This document shows positions 7,157 to 13,887 of a DNA stretch of 13,887 nt, in pieces. The notes beneath the pieces were generated by a model. The model worked only from the letters and a program-made list of their open reading frames with translations. It was not told the DNA's origin and searched no databases. Position 1 is the first letter of the stretch. The number at the start of each line of letters is the position of its first letter. Origin of the DNA: Anaerolineaceae bacterium (GTDB lineage Bacteria; Chloroflexota; Anaerolineae; Anaerolineales; Villigracilaceae); contig BQMV01000138.1 in the NCBI GenBank assembly GCA_022181005.1, forward strand, positions 1 to 13,887. Reading direction: 5' to 3'. The position numbers and the translations under genes were made by a program.

Positions 7157-7681
7157 ATGGTTGCTATGCGTCCTGATGTATTCAAAATAGGGGAACGATT
7201 CGTCACGCTTGTAGGGGAAGAAGTTAAAGTCGGCGAAGCCGCGCCTCATTTCACCTCGGCGGGACCGGGCTGGGAAACGATCAACGCGCTGGAAGAATCG
7301 AAAGGAAAAGTTATCATCCTCTCGGCGGTGCCGTCGCTCGACACCGAAGTCTGCGACCGTGAAACGCGGCGCTTCAACGTGGAAGCCGCCAAACTTAGCG
7401 AAGAGATCGTCATCTACACGATCAGCACAGACTTCCCCATGGCGCAAAAACGTTGGTGCGGAGCGGCAGGCGTAGACAAGGTCAAGGTCATTTCGGACGT
7501 AGTAGACGCGGAATTTGGGATTAACTATGGCGCGCTGATCAAAGAACGCCGCTACCTACGCCGCTCGGTGTTCATCGTTGGACGCGACGGAAAATTGACC
7601 TATGTAAAATACATGCCGACTCTCGGCGAAGAGCCTAATTACGACGAGGTTATCCAAGCCGCTAAAGAAGCCTTAGGGTAA
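7157..7681 (+). CDS. tpx: Thiol peroxidase (atypical 2-Cys peroxiredoxin)
   Basis: 174 residues, close to the usual 165-170. It reduces hydrogen peroxide and alkyl hydroperoxides in the cytoplasm, using thioredoxin to recycle. The peroxidatic site is PSLDTEVCDRETRRF with Cys66 and the conserved Pro59, Thr63 and Arg; the family motif is PSxDTxVC. The resolving Cys101 is in RWCGAAG, 35 residues on, the usual Tpx spacing. ATG 7157 has GGAG at 7145-7148 (8 bases); the ATG at 7166 is less well placed. It is divergent from the T-box/trpB2 unit. The C-terminal YVKYMPTLGEEPNYDEV also fits the family. A hairpin follows it before the aminotransferase gene. Confidence 0.95.
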   Translation: MVAMRPDVFKIGERFVTLVGEEVKVGEAAPHFTSAGPGWETINALEESKGKVIILSAVPSLDTEVCDRETRRFNVEAAKLSEEIVIYTISTDFPMAQKRWCGAAGVDKVKVISDVVDAEFGINYGALIKERRYLRRSVFIVGRDGKLTYVKYMPTLGEEPNYDEVIQAAKEALG

Positions 7682-7687
7682 ACTTTC

Positions 7688-7714
7688 AGCTCTCGCTTGC
7701 GCGAGGGCTGTTTT
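7688..7714 (+). terminator. Hairpin with short T-run after tpx
   Basis: AGCTCTCGC (7688-7696), loop TTGC, GCGAGGGCT (7701-7709) form a 9-pair stem with one G-T pair, followed by G and four T. It is probably a weak or partial terminator, since the aminotransferase start is only 17 bases beyond. Confidence 0.6.
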
Positions 7715-7730
7715 CAAATAGAGGCGCGCC

Positions 7731-8909
7731 ATGAATCTCAACGAACAATTCGAACAATTCCGCCAGTCGCCGACCGTAGCGATGGGAGACCGCATTACAG
7801 CGCTCAAAGCAAGCGGGCAGAAGATCGTCGGGTTACAGCAAGGCGACCCGGACTTCGCCACATCGCAAGCCGTTATCGAGGTCGCTTATCGTGCATTGCA
7901 AGAAGGGCTCACTCATTACGGACCTTCGCGCGGCAGATCAGACCTGCTCTCCGCTATCGCCGGCAAACTGCTCCGCGACGAGGAAATTTCGTACGACGCC
8001 GCCTCTGAGATCATTGTCACGCACGGCGGCGTTCATGCATACTTTTCAGCGTTGCAATCAATCTTGAACCCCGGCGACGAAGTCCTTGTTCCGGACCCAT
8101 CTTGGCCCACGCATGTTAATCTCGCGATGATGTTGCGCGCCAAAGTGATTCGCGTCCCCGCTCCCGCCGAAGACGGCTTCCTCCCCTCATTCGACTCGTG
8201 GGAACGAGCGGTCACTTCAAAGACGCGCGCTATTGTAGTGAACTATCCCTCTAACCCGACAGGCGTCGTCCCTTCGCGCGAGTATCTACGAAAACTACAA
8301 GACTTTGCCAAAGCGCACGATCTATGGGTCGTCTCGGACGAAGTGTACGACAGCCTCTATTTTGGCGAAAAGCCGCTCTCGCTGGCGGCGGTGGAAGGCG
8401 CAAAAGAACGGACGCTTATCATCCAAAGTTTTTCAAAAACATACGCCATGACCGGCTGGCGGATCGGCTTCCTTGCCGCGCCGGCGCGCGTGATTCAAAA
8501 CGCAGTCAAAGCGGGACAAAACTCAATCACCTGCGTGGCGCCTTTCATTCAGAAAGCGGCGGCATTCGCATTAACGGATCCGGGCGTGCAACACGAAGTC
8601 GCACAAATGCGCGAAGCGTACGCGCGCCGGCGCGCGCTCGTTATGCAATTATCCGCCGAGTTGGAAAGCGCTCTCGTCCGCGTCACGCCGCCGCAAGGCG
8701 CCTTCTACGGCTTTCTCGATCTACGCGCATTGAAGATGAGCGATATCGAAATATGCGAGCAAATTCTGGAAGAAAAAAGCGTCGGTCTGGTGCCCGGCTC
8801 CGCATTCGGCGAACACGGCGCAGGATTCATCCGCATGTCGCTCGCCGCTTCAGACGAGGACGTGGAGATCGGCTTTAGACGCATTGTCGAATGGGCGGAA
8901 GAACAATAA
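7731..8909 (+). CDS. Class I/II PLP-dependent aminotransferase (aspartate aminotransferase family)
   Basis: 392 residues, standard for fold-type I aminotransferases of subgroup I-gamma. It moves an amino group between an amino acid and a 2-oxoacid in the cytoplasm. Landmarks: GLQQGDPDFATS (34-45); THYGPSRGRSDLL (61-73); GGVHAYFSAL (99-108); PSWP with Trp125, which stacks on PLP; NYPSNPTG (171-178, Asn175); SDEVYD (202-207, Asp203, Tyr206); SFSKTYAMTGWRIG with PLP-binding Lys236 and Arg244; and FIRMSLA with Arg368 for the substrate carboxylate. ATG 7731 has GAGG (7721-7724) 6 bases upstream. Substrate choice (aspartate, aromatic or alanine) cannot be settled from motifs. It may share a transcript with tpx in part, given the weak hairpin between them. 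Confidence 0.94.
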   Translation: MNLNEQFEQFRQSPTVAMGDRITALKASGQKIVGLQQGDPDFATSQAVIEVAYRALQEGLTHYGPSRGRSDLLSAIAGKLLRDEEISYDAASEIIVTHGGVHAYFSALQSILNPGDEVLVPDPSWPTHVNLAMMLRAKVIRVPAPAEDGFLPSFDSWERAVTSKTRAIVVNYPSNPTGVVPSREYLRKLQDFAKAHDLWVVSDEVYDSLYFGEKPLSLAAVEGAKERTLIIQSFSKTYAMTGWRIGFLAAPARVIQNAVKAGQNSITCVAPFIQKAAAFALTDPGVQHEVAQMREAYARRRALVMQLSAELESALVRVTPPQGAFYGFLDLRALKMSDIEICEQILEEKSVGLVPGSAFGEHGAGFIRMSLAASDEDVEIGFRRIVEWAEEQ

Positions 8910-8910
8910 T

Positions 8911-8928
8911 AAAAACAGCGAACCGCTG
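8911..8928 (-). terminator. Weak minus-strand terminator-like hairpin
   Basis: On the minus strand CAGCG-GTT-CGCTG (8928-8916) is followed by TTTTT (8915-8911) and ATTATT. The stem is only five pairs. The T-run lies on the minus side only, although both flanking genes are on the plus strand. It could stop antisense RNA running on from galK. Confidence 0.35.
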
Positions 8929-8986
8929 ACAAAGCAACCTCGCAAGTTCGTTCTTAAAAGATTCGCTTCGCCATCTGTCACCTCGA

Positions 8987-8992
8987 TATAAT
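8987..8992 (+). promoter_or_regulatory. -10 box of a probable leaderless promoter for the oxidoreductase
   Basis: A perfect TATAAT ends 7 bases before ATG 9000 (spacer CCCGCCT). No Shine-Dalgarno-like stretch is present, so transcription would start at or beside the start codon. The -35 region is weak. Confidence 0.55.
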
Positions 8993-8999
8993 CCCGCCT

Positions 9000-10370
9000 A
9001 TGAACGCCAATATCCTTATCTGCGGCGCAGGGATGGCGGGCGCGGCAATCGCCTATCAACTCGCGGTGAAACATGGCGTGAAGAACATCGTCATCGTTGA
9101 CCCCCTGCCGCCGCTCACGCTGACCAGCGATAAATCCACTGAATGTTACCGCAACTGGTGGCCCGGCCCCGGCGATGCGATGGTGCGTTTGATGAATCGC
9201 AGCATTGACATTCTGGATGAGCTCCATGCCGAAGCGCCTGCGCGTCTGCCGATGCACCGTCGCGGCTACCTATTCGCCACCGCCGATCCTGCGCGCGCCG
9301 AAGCGCTGCTCGCTAACGCAGAAGATATCTCGCGTCTCGGCGCGGGCGAATTGCGCATCCATCGCGGCGACTCAGGCGACCCAACATACATCCCTATCCA
9401 CCAGCACAGTCTTACCGATGCGCCCACAGGCGCGGATTTATTCCTCGATCGGAGTTTAATCCTCAAACATTTTCCGTACCTCACGGAGCGGACGGTCGCC
9501 TTGCTCCATGCGCGCAAATGTGGATGGTTCGCCGCGCAGCAGTTTGGTATGTATATGTTTGAGCAAGCGATTGCGCATGGCGTTCAATTGATTCGAGGGA
9601 ACGTAGAATCTGTAGAAGTGAAAGGAAACAGGATCAAATCGGTGAAAGTAGCGGCGAGCGGCGGCGAGCAAACGATCTTTACGCGCAATTTCATCATCGC
9701 CGCAGGACCGCTGCAAAAAAGCGTGGGGAAAATGATTGACATAGACATTCCCATTCATAACGAACTCCATCTCAAAACAATATTCAATGATTCGCGGCGC
9801 GTCTTCCCGCGCGAGATTGGTCTGCTCGTGTGGAACGATCCTGTCGCGCTGTCATGGTCGGATAACGAAAGAGCCGCATTAGCAGAATCGGACGAAACAA
9901 AATGGCTGCTGCAAGAACTTCCCGCCGGCGTACATGGGCGCCCCGAAGGCGAAGGCGATATGATCCTGTTACAGTGGGTGTATCACAACCCCGAAGTCAG
10001 CGAACCCAAGTTCCCCGTTCCGCTTGACCCGCAACTGCCCGAAATCGCTTTACGCGGCATGGCGATCGCTGTGCCGGGACTCGCGGCATACTTCAACCAA
10101 ATTCCCAAGCCTTTTATTGACGGCGGCTATTACGCGCGCACGCCGGAGAATCGCCCGCTGATCGGACCGCTCGTTGTGGCTGGCGCTTATATCATCGGCG
10201 GGCTGGGCGGGTTTGGCATGATGTCGTCGTGCGGCGCGTCCGATCTGTTAGCGAAGCATATTGTCGGCGCAACGCTACCGCCATACGCCTCGGCGTTTTT
10301 GCCGAATCGCTATGACGATCCACGCTATCAAGAGATATTAAAACAATGGGGCGCGTCGGGAGAACTGTAA
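9000..10370 (+). CDS. FAD-dependent amine/amino-acid oxidoreductase (DAO family)
   Basis: 456 residues. The N-terminal Rossmann motif is ILICGAGMAGAAIAYQLA with Gly9, Gly11 and Gly14; Asp34 in IVIVDP would bind the FAD ribose. The C-terminal FAD-binding end has ARTPENRPLIGP and then GGLGGFGMMSSCGASDLLA, the usual closing pattern of the DAO/sarcosine-oxidase beta/glycine-oxidase group. A conserved-looking WWPGPGDAMVRLMNRS lies near residues 53-68. Members oxidise secondary or primary amines of amino acids to imines, but the substrate here is unknown. There is no membrane segment. The start is ATG 9000, with a -10 box 7 bases before and no ribosome site. An aminotransferase gene precedes it by 90 bases, which fits amino-acid metabolism but proves nothing. 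It is convergent with galK, with one base between the stops. Confidence 0.88.
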   Translation: MNANILICGAGMAGAAIAYQLAVKHGVKNIVIVDPLPPLTLTSDKSTECYRNWWPGPGDAMVRLMNRSIDILDELHAEAPARLPMHRRGYLFATADPARAEALLANAEDISRLGAGELRIHRGDSGDPTYIPIHQHSLTDAPTGADLFLDRSLILKHFPYLTERTVALLHARKCGWFAAQQFGMYMFEQAIAHGVQLIRGNVESVEVKGNRIKSVKVAASGGEQTIFTRNFIIAAGPLQKSVGKMIDIDIPIHNELHLKTIFNDSRRVFPREIGLLVWNDPVALSWSDNERAALAESDETKWLLQELPAGVHGRPEGEGDMILLQWVYHNPEVSEPKFPVPLDPQLPEIALRGMAIAVPGLAAYFNQIPKPFIDGGYYARTPENRPLIGPLVVAGAYIIGGLGGFGMMSSCGASDLLAKHIVGATLPPYASAFLPNRYDDPRYQEILKQWGASGEL

Positions 10371-10371
10371 T

Positions 10372-11550
10372 TTATCTACGCAGCAGCCCTGCGCCGTTCG
10401 ATGGATGTGAAATATATATCTGCGGCGTAAGCCCCGTTTCCGCTTTATATTTCTTCGCAAGCGTAGAAGAAAACTCCTGCGCCAGATTCTTTTCCACCGC
10501 GTTGACCGTGCAACCGCCGAAGCCTGCGCCGGTCAGCCGCGCGCCATAACAACCTTCGAGTCCTTGCGCAATGCGCGCCATCGCGTCTAGTTCGGGGCAA
10601 GACACTTCATATAGATCGCGCAGGCTGGCATGACATTCGTTCATCAACCCGCCAAAGACGCGGATGTCGCCCGCTTCCAGCGACCATTCCGCATGCCGCA
10701 TTCGCGCGATCTCTTCCACTGCGTGACGCGCCCTCCTTCCAATTTCGCGCGGCAAATTCTTCTCTAGGCGGTTGAAATCCTCCACGCTCACATCGCGCAA
10801 CGATCGGATCGAAGGCAAATCCCGTCGCAATAAGCGAACCGCCTCTTCGCACGCGGCTCGGCGTTGGTTGTATTCGCCCGACGTTAATTTGCGTCGCACA
10901 CTTGTATCGGCGATGACGATGGAAACCGATGCGGGCAATGCAAGCGTTTTCCATGCAAGCGAGCGGCAATCGAGCAGCAACAACTTCCCCTCCACGCCGC
11001 ACGCGGACGCAAACTGATCCATAATGCCGCTCTTCACACCGACATATTCGTTCTCCGCTTTTTGGGCGAGGAGGGCGAGTCGCATCGGCGGGAGAGTCCA
11101 CCTTCCGAGAGTCTGCCACGCGACAGTGAACGCCATCTCTACCGCCGCGGAAGAACTCAGACCTGCGCCGATCGGAACGTCGGAAGCGAAAACCGCGTTC
11201 ATCGCACAGACCTTCAGCCCGCTCTCACTCAGACTCCACATTACGCCAGCTGGGTAGCGCGCCCAATCGGGAAGCGGTGTCGAGTCAATTTGAGAGCGAG
11301 TCGAGATCGTTGTCGGAGTGAAAGCGACTCGCTGGTTCATATTCACAGCCAGAATAGAAGAGTGACGCGTTTCCGCAGGCGCGAAAGCGATGTACACGGC
11401 GCGATCAATGGCGGCGGGCAAGACGAGCCCATCGTTATAGTCCACGTGTTCGCCGAGCATATTTACCCTGCCCGGCGCGCGAGCAATGTAGGCAGGCTCG
11501 CGGTTGAAAGTCCTTTTAAAGATTTGCGTAAATCGGTCTATGTACATCAT
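10372..11550 (-). CDS. galK: Galactokinase
   Basis: 392 residues. It phosphorylates galactose at C1 with ATP, the first step of the Leloir pathway. GHMP-kinase landmarks: GRVNMLGEHVDYNDG (27-41), the galactokinase signature with Val where Thr is usual, including the catalytic Arg28; PIGAGLSSSAA (126-136), the ATP-binding loop; ENEYVGVKSGIMDQF (167-180) with catalytic Asp178; and GAGFGG (341-346). Two adjacent ATGs, 11550 and 11547, begin the protein; a frame extension to 11631 runs into the divergent gene and has no ribosome site. TACAAT lies 6 bases upstream, which suggests a leaderless transcript. No galT or galE is in the window. The other GHMP kinases (mevalonate, homoserine) lack the GEHxDYN signature, so the call is firm. 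Confidence 0.95.
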   Translation of the reverse strand: MMYIDRFTQIFKRTFNREPAYIARAPGRVNMLGEHVDYNDGLVLPAAIDRAVYIAFAPAETRHSSILAVNMNQRVAFTPTTISTRSQIDSTPLPDWARYPAGVMWSLSESGLKVCAMNAVFASDVPIGAGLSSSAAVEMAFTVAWQTLGRWTLPPMRLALLAQKAENEYVGVKSGIMDQFASACGVEGKLLLLDCRSLAWKTLALPASVSIVIADTSVRRKLTSGEYNQRRAACEEAVRLLRRDLPSIRSLRDVSVEDFNRLEKNLPREIGRRARHAVEEIARMRHAEWSLEAGDIRVFGGLMNECHASLRDLYEVSCPELDAMARIAQGLEGCYGARLTGAGFGGCTVNAVEKNLAQEFSSTLAKKYKAETGLTPQIYISHPSNGAGLLRR

Positions 11551-11556
11551 ACATTG

Positions 11557-11562
11557 ATTGTA
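11557..11562 (-). promoter_or_regulatory. -10 box of a probable leaderless galK promoter
   Basis: TACAAT (11562-11557, minus) ends 6 bases before the first galK ATG. No ribosome site lies between. It shares a 63-base divergent gap with the promoter of the protease gene, so their -35 regions would overlap. Confidence 0.45.
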
Positions 11563-11598
11563 ACAAGTTAGGAATCCTATCTCTGCCGCATCTGCATT

Positions 11599-11604
11599 TA
11601 TAAT
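11599..11604 (+). promoter_or_regulatory. -10 box close to the protease start
   Basis: TATAAT ends 9 bases before ATG 11614, leaving room for a leader of at most a few bases. Only a GAG triplet resembles a ribosome site. It is divergent from the galK -10 box 36 bases away. Confidence 0.5.
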
Positions 11605-11613
11605 CGAGCTACA

Positions 11614-12429
11614 ATGAACGAAGTAAAACAATCATGGCTAACGCGCGCATTGATCCGCTTGAGAGGGACGCTGCCGTTCGCATGGGGCGTAATCGCCGCA
11701 TTGCTCGCCGTTTCGCTATACAACATCCTCTTCCCCGCCGACGTTATGAACCGGCGCGAAGTGGATGAGGCGATCGCTTCCGCGCTGGCTTCTGCCACGC
11801 CCCGCCCAGCGTTCTCGGCGCAGGCTTATTCGGTCATCGCGCCGTCGTTGGTAGGGATTCAAACCGACCAGCCAAATGCGGAAAGCGCCACGGGCCATGC
11901 GTTCGGGAGCGGCGTAATCGTCAACGATCTGGGCGAGATCCTAACCAGCCTGCACGTCGTGGCGAACGCATCGAACATCACGCTCTTTTTCGCGGACGGG
12001 ACGCAATCGTCGGCGACGATAACTCTCACTCAGCCTGAAATTGACATCGCTGTGTTGCAACCCGCCGCCCTACCGCGCGAATGGCGCCCGGCGATTCTGG
12101 GAAATCCCAGCGCGATGCGCGTGGGCGACGAAGCGTTTGTAATCGGAAATCCGTTCGGTCTGCCGTGGTCGTTCAGCGCGGGCGTGATCTCAGGGTTTAA
12201 TCGCACATTCCGCGCGCCAAACAGCAATACAACCATCGAAGGCATGATCCAATTTGACGCGGCGGCAAACCCAGGCAATTCGGGCGGTCCACTGTTAGAT
12301 CGAAATGGGCGCGTCATTGGCATTGTAACCGGCATCCTCAACCCGACCGACACAAGCTTCTTCGTGGGCATCGGGTTCGCCGTTCCGATCGGAACGGCGA
12401 CGGGCGGTATGAACGCGCCGTCGTATTAA
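11614..12429 (+). CDS. Membrane-anchored trypsin-like serine protease (HtrA/DegP family, no PDZ domain)
   Basis: 271 residues. A basic start is followed by one hydrophobic segment (about residues 22-40), giving an N-in, body-out anchor. The protease domain runs from about residue 70. The catalytic triad is visible: His114 in ILTSLHVVANA, Asp144 in PEIDIAVLQ, and Ser223 in NPGNSGGPLL. FGSGVIV (97-103) and VGIGFAVPI (251-259) are typical of the DegP/HtrA S1C family. The protein stops about 10 residues after that last strand, where HtrA proteins go on to one or two PDZ domains; here there is none. The end (GTATGGMNAPSY) looks like a true terminus, because the next gene starts 43 bases on with its own ribosome site. 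Likely role: extracytoplasmic protein quality control or processing. It precedes moxR with no terminator, so the genes may be cotranscribed. Confidence 0.92.
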   Translation: MNEVKQSWLTRALIRLRGTLPFAWGVIAALLAVSLYNILFPADVMNRREVDEAIASALASATPRPAFSAQAYSVIAPSLVGIQTDQPNAESATGHAFGSGVIVNDLGEILTSLHVVANASNITLFFADGTQSSATITLTQPEIDIAVLQPAALPREWRPAILGNPSAMRVGDEAFVIGNPFGLPWSFSAGVISGFNRTFRAPNSNTTIEGMIQFDAAANPGNSGGPLLDRNGRVIGIVTGILNPTDTSFFVGIGFAVPIGTATGGMNAPSY

Positions 12430-12472
12430 ATGCAAAGGTTAGAGAATAGAGATTGAAAGCTGGAGGTTGATG

Positions 12473-13480
12473 ATGGCGAACAAAGAGTTTGAAAACCGAA
12501 CGCCGATGGAGAAAGTCTTGTACGAAGTGAAGAAGGTCATCGTCGGACAAGATCACCTGCTTGAGCGGATGATCGTGGCTCTGCTGGCGCGCGGACACAT
12601 CCTTGTGGAGGGCGTGCCGGGGCTGGCGAAGACGATGGCAATCAAGACTCTCGCCGAGGCAATCGGCGGCGAGTTCAAGCGCATTCAGTTCACGCCCGAT
12701 CTCGTCCCCGCCGATCTGGTCGGCACGCGCATTTACAATCAAAAAACGGGAAAGTTTGAAACGTCGCTTGGTCCTGTTTTCACGAACTTACTCCTAGCCG
12801 ACGAGATCAATCGCGCGCCCGCCAAAGTGCAAAGCGCGTTGCTCGAAGCGATGCAGGAACGTCAAGCGACCATCGGGCGCGAAACGTACGCAACGCCGAA
12901 TCCGTTTTTGGTGTTGGCGACTCAAAATCCGATTGAAACGGAAGGAACGTATGCGTTGCCCGAAGCGCAAGTAGACCGCTTCATGCTCAAGGTGTTGGTG
13001 GGCTATCCCTCCGCAACGGAAGAATTCGTCATCGTCGAACGGATGACCGCCGCATTGCAAACCGTCCAAACTGCGCTGACTATCGAGCAATTGCTCGCGC
13101 TGCAAAAGAAAGCGGATAACGTGTACGTTGATCCCTCGTTGATCGAATACGCCGTTCGCTTGGCGACCGCGACCCGCAATCCTTCTGAAATAGGTTTGAA
13201 GGAGTTGGAACGCTTCATATTATTCGGAGCCAGCCCGCGCGCCTCGATCAATTTGATTCTCACCGCCCGCGCGCTCGCCTTCGTGCGCGGGCGCGACTAC
13301 GCTCTGCCGCAAGACGTATTCGATATGGCGTTTGACGTTATGCGTCATCGCATCGTACTATCATACGAGGCGCTCTCTGAAAATATGAGCGGCGATATTT
13401 TATTAAAAAAGATTCTCGACCGCATTCCCATCCCTGCAGCGCCTTTACATGAACATGTCAATGCCGGCAACAACGCCTGA
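12473..13480 (+). CDS. MoxR-family AAA+ ATPase
   Basis: 335 residues from ATG 12473, typical length. MoxR ATPases act as chaperones that activate or assemble partner complexes, commonly with DUF58 and VWA-domain proteins encoded downstream. Landmarks: VIVGQDHLL (22-30); Walker A GVPGLAKT (47-54); FTPDLVPADLVGT (73-85); Walker B LLLADEINR (106-114); sensor 1 ATQNPIETEGTYALPEAQ (149-166); and GASPRAS (252-258), sensor 2. Three in-frame starts exist: TTG 12467, ATG 12470 and ATG 12473. GGAGG at 12462-12466 favours 12473, 6 bases away. The end overlaps the next gene by 32 bases, which suggests coupled translation. Confidence 0.96.
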   Translation: MANKEFENRTPMEKVLYEVKKVIVGQDHLLERMIVALLARGHILVEGVPGLAKTMAIKTLAEAIGGEFKRIQFTPDLVPADLVGTRIYNQKTGKFETSLGPVFTNLLLADEINRAPAKVQSALLEAMQERQATIGRETYATPNPFLVLATQNPIETEGTYALPEAQVDRFMLKVLVGYPSATEEFVIVERMTAALQTVQTALTIEQLLALQKKADNVYVDPSLIEYAVRLATATRNPSEIGLKELERFILFGASPRASINLILTARALAFVRGRDYALPQDVFDMAFDVMRHRIVLSYEALSENMSGDILLKKILDRIPIPAAPLHEHVNAGNNA

Positions 13481-13887
13481 GCAGCTTTTACTGCATCTCG
13501 ATTGGACCGTCATCCGCCGTCTCGACGGACTATTGCAGGGCGACTATCGCACGCTGTTTTACGGTTCCGGCGCAGACTTTGCCGACCTGCGCGAATATCA
13601 GCCCGGCGACGACATCCGCTACATGGATTGGAACGTCACCGCGCGCATGGATTCTCCGCATGTGCGCCAGTATCACGAAGACCGCGAGATCACCGCATGG
13701 TTTTTGCTCGACTTGAGTCCCTCGGTAGATTTTGGAACGACGCAATCATCGCGTGAAAAGCGGGCGGTACTCATTGATTTTGCAACCGTCTTTGCGAGAT
13801 TACTCACGCGCCATTGAAACCGCGTGGGGGCGATGATGTTCGGGAGCGGAATCCAGCACACGGTCCCGGCGCGAGGCGGAAAAGTAC
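13449..13887 (+). CDS. DUF58 protein, partial, interrupted by an in-frame TGA
   Basis: About 146 codons of a family usually 290-430 residues long; it runs off the window. EYQPGDDIRYMDWNVTARM (residues 50-68) is the DUF58 signature, and LLDLSPSVDFG (about 91-101) is the VWA-like DxSxS stretch. Codon 123 (13815-13817) is TGA, yet the same frame continues with NRVGAMMFGSG and then HTVPARGGKV, which is just what the family has after LLTRHG. The stop therefore replaces the expected Gly (GGA) by one base. ATG 13449 lies within moxR, and ATGs at 13455 and 13461 are equally possible; none has a clear ribosome site. DUF58 partners MoxR. Whether the stop is a sequencing error near the contig end or a real mutation cannot be told here. 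Confidence 0.88.

Noticed and set aside
10607..11119. Long open frame of 170 codons opposite galK
   Set aside because: It is a shadow frame within galK, rich in Arg and Cys, with no motif or ribosome site.
11551..11631. N-terminal extension of galK from the ATG at 11631
   Set aside because: It would overlap the divergent protease gene and add a stretch unlike any galactokinase; the paired ATGs at 11550 and 11547 fit the family start.
13815..13817. TGA read as glycine (alternative genetic code)
   Set aside because: The HAD, zwf and moxR genes end in TGA at their family-appropriate ends, so TGA is a normal stop here.
45..13887. CRISPR arrays, tRNA or rRNA genes, insertion sequences, phage genes
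   Set aside because: I looked for regular direct repeats, cloverleaf ends, transposase motifs and long terminal inverted repeats, and saw none.

Overview
The window looks like one bacterial contig from a moderate-to-high GC genome, most likely of the phylum Chloroflexota (class Anaerolineae or a relative). The taxonomic call is inference. It rests on a lipoprotein with a Thr/Pro/Ala linker of the PTATP type, a stand-alone TrpB2 behind a T-box leader, and a mix of Shine-Dalgarno genes and apparently leaderless genes. The first 44 bases are not genomic: they read as an Illumina index and adapter, so the contig starts at about position 45. The window end is also a raw edge and cuts a gene.

Layout. 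45-1096 (minus): class III CoA-transferase, cut by the adapter. 1097-1371: intergenic, with a good minus-strand promoter. 1372-1671 (plus): decayed fragment of a DegV-family protein. 1689-2987 (plus): unrecognised AT-rich lipoprotein. 3042-3668 and 3689-5107 (plus): HAD-superfamily hydrolase and glucose-6-phosphate dehydrogenase. A strong hairpin at 5144-5177 separates zwf from the convergent trpB2 gene (5193-6566, minus). Upstream of trpB2 lies a long leader (about 6658-7004) with every landmark of a tryptophan T-box riboswitch and a near-ideal promoter at 7011-7038. On the other side are tpx (7157-7681), an aminotransferase (7731-8909) and a DAO-type FAD oxidoreductase (9000-10370), all plus strand. 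galK (10372-11550, minus) converges on the oxidoreductase with one base between the stop codons. It is divergent from a membrane-anchored trypsin-like protease (11614-12429), which is followed by moxR (12473-13480) and the beginning of a DUF58 gene (13449 to the edge).

How the genes fit together. Most of the window is housekeeping metabolism: the pentose-phosphate entry step, galactose entry, tryptophan synthesis or indole salvage, peroxide defence and amino-acid metabolism. The T-box ties trpB2 expression to uncharged tRNA-Trp: the specifier codon is TGG, and the acceptor-pairing tetranucleotide TGGC fits the G73 discriminator of tRNA-Trp. Protease, MoxR and DUF58 form the start of an envelope or chaperone type cluster.

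The most notable observations are the tryptophan T-box with a three-codon ORF behind a near-perfect ribosome site just after its terminator; four genes without a Shine-Dalgarno sequence that each carry a -10 box 6-9 bases before the start codon; the DegV relic next to a lipoprotein of unlike composition; and an in-frame TGA in DUF58 exactly where the family has glycine. I found no CRISPR array, tRNA or rRNA gene, insertion sequence or phage gene.
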